Shown one piece after another: positions 57,709 through 64,000 of a stretch of DNA of 64,000 nucleotides (positions within the stretch are counted from its first letter, which is position 1; the number at the start of each line of letters is the position of its first letter). The notes beneath the pieces were generated by a model, which saw only the letters and a list, made by a program, of their open reading frames with translations, was not told the DNA's origin and made no database searches. The stretch is from Thamnidium elegans. Taxonomy: Eukaryota > Mucoromycota > Mucoromycetes > Mucorales > Mucoraceae. Both the position numbers and the translations under genes were made by a program. The DNA is taken from positions 372,001 through 436,000 of the forward strand of contig JAIXMG010000015.1 of NCBI GenBank assembly GCA_025201345.1. The letters run 5' to 3'.

Positions 57709-59304
57709 TTATTCATCTGGAAGATTTTGCAAGGGCCATTGATAATTTTCATGCGCAAGTCTTTCAACACCATAACTATTAACAAAATCATTCAATTGCT
57801 TTGGTCCTCGACTACCATAAAGATAAGGTTCCGGTTTAATTTTTTCTTTTTCAATTTGAAGTAATAAAGGTGTAAATATTTCCCAAGAAGCAATTAATTC
57901 ATCGTTTCTGACAAAGTTAGAATGGTCTCCGCGCAATGCATCCAAGACTAATGTTTCATATGCCTCGGGCACCTTCAAATTCTTGTATCGGGCACGATAG
58001 GTTAAATCTAATTCTGTAATCATACTATCATCAGAGAATCCTGGGCATTTGTTATTGAATTTCATATAAATCGCTTCCCCTGGTTGAACATGGAACACCA
58101 ATTCGTTACGTGCAACTCCTTGGAAGAGATTACCGTGTAATTTTTTAAATTGGATACGAATATCTACCTTGCCATTATCCAATGCTTTACCTGCCTTGAG
58201 AATAAATGGTACATTTGCCCATCGTTCATTATCAATCCATAATACCGTAGCTGCAAAAGTAGGACACAGACTATCTTTTGGGACCGTATCATCGTCAAGG
58301 TAACCAGGTTTATCACCGTCTTTAACATACTGCCCCAATAACGTATCTTTCAATTTAATAGGCCTAACACATTTTAATACCTTTACTTTTTCGTCTCGAA
58401 TTGATTCTGCGTCTCTGCCTATAGGTTTTTCCATTGCTACCAAAGACATTAGCTGTAACAAATCTATATTTGTAATGTATATATATATTATTAGTTGAAT
58501 GCTGATAAATTGTATAAAAAAAAAGTTCTTACGGTTTTGTATAACGTCACGAATGATACCAAATTCATCAAAGTAACCACCACGTCCTTCAGTGCCAAAT
58601 GATTCTTTCATTGTAATTTGCACCGAATCAATATGCAATCGAGACCAAAGAGGAGAAAAGATCATATTGGCAAACCTTACAGTCATAATATTCTTTGCTA
58701 ATTCTTTGCCGAGATAATGATCAATACGATACACTTCATCTTCTTTATAAAGTTTTTGGATATCGTGCAACAAGAGTTGGCAACTTTTTAAATCTTTACC
58801 AAACGGTTTTTCAATAATAATACTTGTGGAAGCAGTCTTACTATACACGTGTTTTCTTAACCCATCAGCTACGGAAACAAATACACTGGGTGGTAAAGCC
58901 ATATAAAAGATACGATTCTTTTGTTCGTCTTTTAAACCGCGCTCATTTTCCAAACCGGATACATACTGATCTAATTCTTCCCAACATTTTTCATCATCGT
59001 ATTGGCCTGGTACATAATGACACATGCTTAAAAACTCTTGTACAGATTTTTTGGGATCATCTTGCTTTGATTTCAAGTGAGGTTCAATACGACCGTAGAA
59101 CTCGGTACGATCCATCTTGGTACGCGCATAACCAATAATTGTAGTGTTGCGAGGTAAAAAGTTATTTTGAAATAATGCAAATAAAGCTGGAAATGTCTTT
59201 TTCTTTGCCAAATCTCCTGAAGCTCCTAATACAATAATTGTCACACCTCCTTTCAAGCGTTCTTCAACATCTTTTTTAAGTTTATCTGAAGCTGTAATAG
59301 GCAT
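57709..59304 (-). CDS. ZWF1: Glucose-6-phosphate 1-dehydrogenase
   Basis: Two exons (58533-59304 and 57709-58463 on the minus strand) give 508 residues, the usual length. It oxidises glucose-6-phosphate with NADP+ in the oxidative pentose phosphate pathway in the cytosol. Visible are the dinucleotide motif GASGDLAKKKTFPALF, EKPFGKDL, the active-site RIDHYLGKE, and the FGIIRDVIQN-HLLQLMSLVAMEKP segment. Also present are KVLKCVRPI, FVRNDELIASWEIFTPLL and YGSRGP near the end. The intron (58464-58532) interrupts Gln-Asn-His and is 69 nt long with no in-frame stop, so unspliced transcripts would add 23 residues there. Splicing restores the conserved QNHLLQ motif, which supports the chosen sites. 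Confidence 0.96.
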   Translation of the reverse strand: MPITASDKLKKDVEERLKGGVTIIVLGASGDLAKKKTFPALFALFQNNFLPRNTTIIGYARTKMDRTEFYGRIEPHLKSKQDDPKKSVQEFLSMCHYVPGQYDDEKCWEELDQYVSGLENERGLKDEQKNRIFYMALPPSVFVSVADGLRKHVYSKTASTSIIIEKPFGKDLKSCQLLLHDIQKLYKEDEVYRIDHYLGKELAKNIMTVRFANMIFSPLWSRLHIDSVQITMKESFGTEGRGGYFDEFGIIRDVIQNRKNFFFIQFISIQLIIYIYITNIDLLQLMSLVAMEKPIGRDAESIRDEKVKVLKCVRPIKLKDTLLGQYVKDGDKPGYLDDDTVPKDSLCPTFAATVLWIDNERWANVPFILKAGKALDNGKVDIRIQFKKLHGNLFQGVARNELVFHVQPGEAIYMKFNNKCPGFSDDSMITELDLTYRARYKNLKVPEAYETLVLDALRGDHSNFVRNDELIASWEIFTPLLLQIEKEKIKPEPYLYGSRGPKQLNDFVNSYGVERLAHENYQWPLQNLPDE

Positions 59305-59547
59305 TTTTAATGATATATATATATATATTTTTTTTTAAAAAAAAAGGATAAAATATATGAATAAAAGAAGGTTTTAACAGGATTTTTTTTTTTTTTTTTT
59401 TTTTTTTCCCCTCGGTTAAATAATGAAACTAAAACTACGACTCGCATTAAAATAACCTTAATCCTTTTTTTTTATATAACATGTTTTTTCTTTAATGTGT
59501 GTATATATAATGTTAATTTTTTTTTCTTTGATTTTGATTTTGTAAAT
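59305..59547. other. Short intergenic region between G6PDH and MIC60
   Basis: 243 bp holding the G6PDH promoter and the MIC60 3' end. A T-run lies at about 59381-59407 upstream of the G6PDH start. Confidence 0.5.
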
Positions 59548-61458
59548 CTAAACTTCCAAAAGACTTAATAAAACAGATTGTGTTTCTGCAACCTATTTTA
59601 TAATAAATATTATATATTAGAATATGTGTGCGTATATATATTATATAAAAAAAGCGCTTGTTACCTCTAATGCTTGTTTCACCTCCAAATGACGTCTAGC
59701 TGACTCAATCCAATCTTGGGCCAATCTCTTGGGCCATCCGTTAAGTTGGTTTAATTCACGTGCAGCAAACTCTAAATTATCTCTCTTCAAGTAGTAACCA
59801 GTACGAGATAAGATGGATTCAACATCATCACCTTGGACTAAACCAACCTTCTTGAACATCAAGTAAGACATGATGATACTAATAATGTGAGAACCGAAAC
59901 CACCATCCTCAGGAACAAGAGCAACTTGACGAACTTCATCAGCAACTTGTTCGAAACGAACAGATAATTCACTAATAGAGTTGACACCTTCTTGAGCAAT
60001 TTCCTTGGGAATAACACTCAAGACAGTTTGAATGACCTTATCTTGTTTGGTGTTGAAGCTTAAAGCTTGTAATTCATCAGCAAAAGATTGCTTGTGAGGA
60101 GCTTGAAGTGTATCTTGGAAAGCATCAAGTGTGACATGAATAACATGATTTTGACGAGATCTATCAAGAGCTTCAGCATTCTTTACAGAATACTTTTCAA
60201 GAGCCTTAAAACGCTTGGAGATATCATCTAATTTAGCTAAACGACCAGCTCTTTCTTGTTCAACCAATAACTTGACTTGCTTAACAAAACTGTTTTGTAA
60301 TTCTTGAGCTTGAGCAGCTAAAGCATTAACACGAGCTTGTTCTAAACGTTCGGCTTGAGCATTTAAATCAGCAGCTAATTGTTGAGCGAAACTAGTCTTC
60401 ATTTCAGCACGGGTTTGTTCAAATTGATTCTTTAATTGAGCTTCACGAGCAATAATTTGTTCAGCAGTTCTAATATGAGCATTTTTAATAGCTTGACCAG
60501 CTTCTACATGAAACTTTTCAAGGCTACCTTCAATCTTTTCTCCTTTGCTACCGAGTTCTTTTAAAGAATCCAAAATTGCTGCTTGTTCATTATCTAAACG
60601 AATAAATCCTTGGTTGATATTTTCAATCTTTTCTTCAGCCTCTTTAATGATTTGACGACCTAAACCTGATAAGCCAGAATCATTCAAGATGGAAGCTAAT
60701 TCAGAAACAATTTGTGAAAGTTCACGAATGACTGCATTGTTAGCTTGAATAGATTTAACAAGAATAGGTTCAGGCTTTTCGATAGCAACGGCAACAATAG
60801 CAGGTGCTTGCTTGTTATCGGTAGTTAAACTAGCTGTTGTGGTTGTATCAGTTGCTGTCTTTTGGTTAACGTTTTTAGTGGTAGTAATCAAATTAACCTC
60901 AGACACGCTCTTAGCCTTTTCAAAAGGTTTAGGAGCTTCCTTTTGGCCTGTCAATTGTTGATATGCTTCAGTAGCATAATCCATTGCATCTGTAGCTGAC
61001 TCTTGAATCTTGGTACTGAAAGATTTAGCACTCTCGGTATACTCTTCAGCTTGCTTTTTCCAGCCAGATGCTTGATCACGGTAAGAATCTAAATCTTGCA
61101 TCTTTTGCATATCCTCGACAAATTCTAAGGTTTGTTGTGCACCAGGTACATAGGTAGTAAATGTGTCACGGAATTCTTTATCGTTCAATGCATAATAACT
61201 AGCTCCTCCATATACTGATCCAATCAAAATTGTTGCTCCCAAAATTTTGCCCAAGACTGAACCTGACTTCTTCTTTTCTGAGGTACTAACTGTACTTTCA
61301 CAACGCTATAACGACAACAAAGTTAACAAACATATAAACAGTAAAAATAAAATAAAAAAAATAACGCTAACCTTGAATACAACTTGACTAATACGTTGGT
61401 TAGAAAGTAAATTGGAGCGGATGGCTCCGTTACTGTATAATTTGGAAGCTCTCAACAT
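59548..61458 (-). CDS. MIC60: MICOS subunit MIC60 (mitofilin)
   Basis: Three exons (61372-61458, 59665-61305, 59548-59592 on the minus strand) give 590 residues. MIC60 spans the inner mitochondrial membrane and shapes crista junctions. The N-terminus MLRASKLYSNGAIRSNLLSNQ is a good presequence. A TM helix (ILGATILIGSVYGGASYYAL) follows at about 45-65, then a Thr/Ala linker and long coiled coils (about residues 190-400). The C-terminal mitofilin domain holds SFADELQALSFNTKQDKVIQ, VPEDGGFGSHIIS and DNLEFAARELNQLNGWPKRL, followed by WIESARRHLEVKQAL. The last exon supplies AETQSVLLSLLEV; reading through its intron would instead end in VTSAFFI. Stop at 59548. Confidence 0.94.
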
Positions 61459-61503
61459 GATTCAATCTATTTTTTTATTTTATTGTTAGTGTTTTGATCG
61501 TCC

Positions 61504-61539
<36 letters not shown>

Positions 61540-61904
61540 GCGTTTTATATGTTTACCCCCTTCTTTTTTATATAATTAATGTATGTATAAAAATGAGAAA
61601 AGAAAAAAGTATAATTCTACAAACTATAGAATTATAAAATTACAATTGAAGATGAAGGTATACTTTCGCTCTTTTTTTTTCAGGGGTGTGTCGTTCCAAC
61701 GACTTTTGAAACAACGCTAGTTTGTGGTTTACTTATGGCGCTACGAGTCACGTTTTTTTTTATTTTATTTTTTTGTAAAATAAGATTTTTATTATCTTGA
61801 GGTCACACATCTCGGAGAGATGGAACTTTTAAGTAGGGAGAAAAAAAAAATTGGAATAATAAAAGGAAAATTTCTATCTATGAGGGATATGGGTACTTAT
61901 TTTT
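61459..61904. other. MIC60 promoter region and LINE 3' flank
   Basis: Contains a T32 run at 61508-61539 about 50 bp upstream of the MIC60 start and another T-rich stretch at 61754-61774. The part beyond 61860 is the 3' flank of the retrotransposon fragment. No gene. Confidence 0.5.
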
Positions 61905-63740
61905 TTAAAAATTTGTTGGCTTGTCTAATAGAATTGAAATATGCGAAGTTATTTTGTTCACGATGGTGTCCAGAATAAAAGGTGTTTGATTGATAATATG
62001 TTCCCAGTAGTATATCCATATGGTCCAATGAGTAGTAGACAGTATGGTGAAATATTTGGGACGTTGACGTTTTCGGATTGGGACAGGTGATTCAAGAGAG
62101 AGAAGCGTGGTTAATATGTCGGGAATAGTGATGATCAGATCCGGAAAGTACTTGGGTATAATTATCGACCATATTTCTTGTTTTATTGGACAATTTATCA
62201 TAAAGTGGGAAAGGTTGTCTTCAGCACCGTTACATAGACGACATTGGGAGGAGGAGACAGTTTTGATGGTATGAAGAAATTTGGTAATGGGCAATTTCTT
62301 TGAGAGGGTTCGGTACCATAACGCTCGAGCTTGTAATAACATGGGGGTTTCCCAAAAGGTTGCTAACTCCACAGCAGGGATCAGTAAAGCCGCCTTTCTT
62401 AATTGTTCATCATTTGAACTTCGATATTCTGCAGGGTTGAAATATTTCCAGGAGTCCATAGCTTTAAATGCGTCGGTTACCGTTGTATCGCTTTTTTCGA
62501 ATTCAGCGCTGTCTACCGTTTGAAGAATGAAGTTCCAAACAAATGGTTGCAGTTGAATCGTTCGCTCAACAAGTAGATGTCGATATAGTATTCGACATAG
62601 ACCGGGTTTATAATCATATTCACCCAATACTTTGGGTCGGAGTCGTTGCAGTATAGGATCATAGCAAAAGAACTTGTTTGCTGGGAAATGGGGATGTTTG
62701 AGTAACCAATGGCAAGCCGGTATCGACTGAAAGAAATAGCTTAGCGGTAATAACAGTAGGTTCTTGAGAGATAAGGATGATATGTCTGGCTGATATTTAA
62801 AGTAATCGAAAGCTTTATACATTGCATGCAGTATTGACGTAGGGTGATTCAGTTCATGACGCCTTAAGGATGGAATAAAAAACGACAGAGTTAACAACGA
62901 GGATCCCGGGTTGATCAGCTGCAAATGGTAGTCCATTAATGGTTTTACAAGTACTGATGGAGGAGAAGAGAAGAATACATGACGAAGATGGCGAATTTGT
63001 AATGACATAAAATGTTTATGAGGAGATAGTACCCCGAGACCTCCTTGGTGTCTTGGTAAACTCAATTATGCAAACGAGACAAGAGGCCGTTTGTTCAGCC
63101 ATACAAATTGATAGATGGTGGATTGTAGTTGGTTCAAAAATCCTTGAGTAGATTGAAACAACCGTAAGCAATACCATATTTTAGTCATAATTAGCGTATT
63201 CATCACCGTGACCCTTCCTCTTAACGAGATTTTACGACTAGGATAGCTCATTGCAGTAGAACGTATAGTTCGGAGAAGTTTGGTTTGTAACCATTGTCTA
63301 TGAACTGTCGTTGACACCATGTAAAAGCCGAGATACCGAAAAGGTACAGGCGATTGATTGGTGTAGTACTTGTTAATGTTGTCAACTAAAAGTGTATCTT
63401 TCCATGTTTGACCCATTTTTCCACTTAAGGAAAATGCTTCCGTTTTGTCTTGGTTAAATTTCGCATTAGAGACTGAAGAGTAGGAGTCCAGATGTACCTG
63501 CAGTTTATCGTAGTCTTCCTTCGACTGTAGTATCGTACAAATATCATCTGCATAAGCTAATAGCTTAATTGATTGTACCTGGGTTGGTGTTTCATATTTG
63601 TATCCTATTATCGAGTCGTCTTGATTTATAGTCATCAGTAATGGTTCCAAAGCAAGATTAAACAAGATTGGTGATAACGGATCACCTTGTCGTAGTCCTC
63701 GTTGTTGATTAGCAGTTCTCATCGAAAAGACCAACTTCAA
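61905..63740 (-). mobile_element. Non-LTR (LINE) retrotransposon fragment, reverse transcriptase ORF2 C-terminal part
   Basis: Two collinear minus-strand frames (63066-63740, 224 codons; 61905-63065, 386 codons) are separated by one in-frame TAA at 63066-63068. The first has reverse transcriptase motifs RGLRQGDPLSPILFNLALEP and LLAYADDICTIL (catalytic YADD). The second carries a C-terminal Cys/His cluster, CRLCNGAEDNLSHFMINC, the zf-RVT type. No endonuclease domain or first RT motifs are present, so the copy is 5'-truncated, as LINE insertions usually are. Coding is otherwise open over 600 codons, so the copy is fairly recent. It ends near 61905, where reading into TTTTTAAAAAAA may be the remains of a tail. 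Truncation at about 63745 is likely because sequence upstream has stops and no RT homology. Confidence 0.88.
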
Positions 63741-64000
63741 GAAGAAAATTAGAGGGAAAGCATAGTTTTTTATTATAATAGGTCTTATGCTTTAATGGAG
63801 TCATCATCTTTCAAATTTACGTTCTTATATATTCTACTTTATTTCCTCCAAGCAAATTTTTGTTACCAGTTTTGGTCAATCAAGTTTATTTACAAATAAA
63901 ACTGCAGTCAAAATAGTCGTTTTATATACAATGATCCAAACTATGTTTCATGAAGAGAAGAGAGAAAGATGGGAAAAAAAGTGTAGGGGATCAATAATCA
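63741..64000. other. Flank of the LINE, window edge
   Basis: AT-rich sequence with no coding evidence. It may contain the LINE 5' junction near 63745. Nothing else is visible before the window ends. Confidence 0.4.

Noticed and set aside
1..64000. Search for CRISPR arrays, bacterial operons or prophage
   Set aside because: Regularly spaced repeats, ribosome-binding sites and polycistronic gene packing are absent; gene structure is eukaryotic throughout.

Overview
The window is nuclear DNA from a fungus. Genes are intron-rich, with short GT-AG introns (mostly 50-80 nt). Intergenic DNA is very AT-rich and full of A or T homopolymers up to 44 nt. The gene set (velvet regulator, 7TM-RGS receptor, trehalose synthase/phosphatase fusion, ZIP9-like transporter, Pex30/Pex24-type dysferlin protein, LINE fragment) best fits Mucoromycota, probably Mucorales. 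That assignment is inferred from gene content and style, not from a marker gene. Most gene models below were rebuilt by joining exons by hand; each stated total length is a multiple of three and ends in a stop.

Layout. 0-8 kb: a decayed histidyl-tRNA synthetase fragment, VPS68/TMEM50, an IQGAP-like RasGAP, and convergent to it a trehalose-6-phosphate synthase/phosphatase. 9.7-13 kb: TAN1/THUMPD1 (tRNA acetylation), aminodeoxychorismate lyase (folate/PABA) and ribosomal protein eL8. 13.4-22.3 kb: an RGS-domain 7TM receptor, eIF3c, a ZIP9-like zinc transporter, a 2OG-Fe(II) oxygenase-fold protein that has lost its metal ligands, and ribosomal protein uL13. 22.6-25 kb: a 12-exon coiled-coil protein of unknown function. 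25-37 kb is gene-poor; its only clear gene is a velvet-domain regulator with a polyglutamine N-terminus. 37.5-42 kb: a phytochelatin-synthase-like protein without the catalytic cysteine, ribosomal protein uL22, and a Thr-rich protein with amphipathic segments. 43.7-51.1 kb: MCM5, cytosolic-type arginyl-tRNA synthetase and a Pex30/Pex24-type peroxisomal membrane protein. 51.6-57.6 kb: decayed repeats enclosing one intact hypothetical gene. 57.7-61.5 kb: glucose-6-phosphate dehydrogenase and MIC60. 61.9-63.7 kb: a 5'-truncated LINE reverse transcriptase with a nonsense codon.

Most genes are unrelated housekeeping functions: translation (eL8, uL13, uL22, eIF3c, ArgRS, TAN1), replication (MCM5), carbon and redox metabolism (TPS/TPP, G6PDH), and organelle biology (MIC60, Pex30-like, Vps68). 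The most unusual locus is the phytochelatin-synthase-like gene. Gly replaces the nucleophilic Cys while the His and Asp of the triad remain, the N-terminus resembles a mitochondrial presequence, and the 620 bp upstream carry four perfect ATCTGATAA motifs, the consensus bound by fungal iron-responsive GATA repressors. A second likely pseudoenzyme is the 2OG-oxygenase-like protein at 19.7-21.3 kb.
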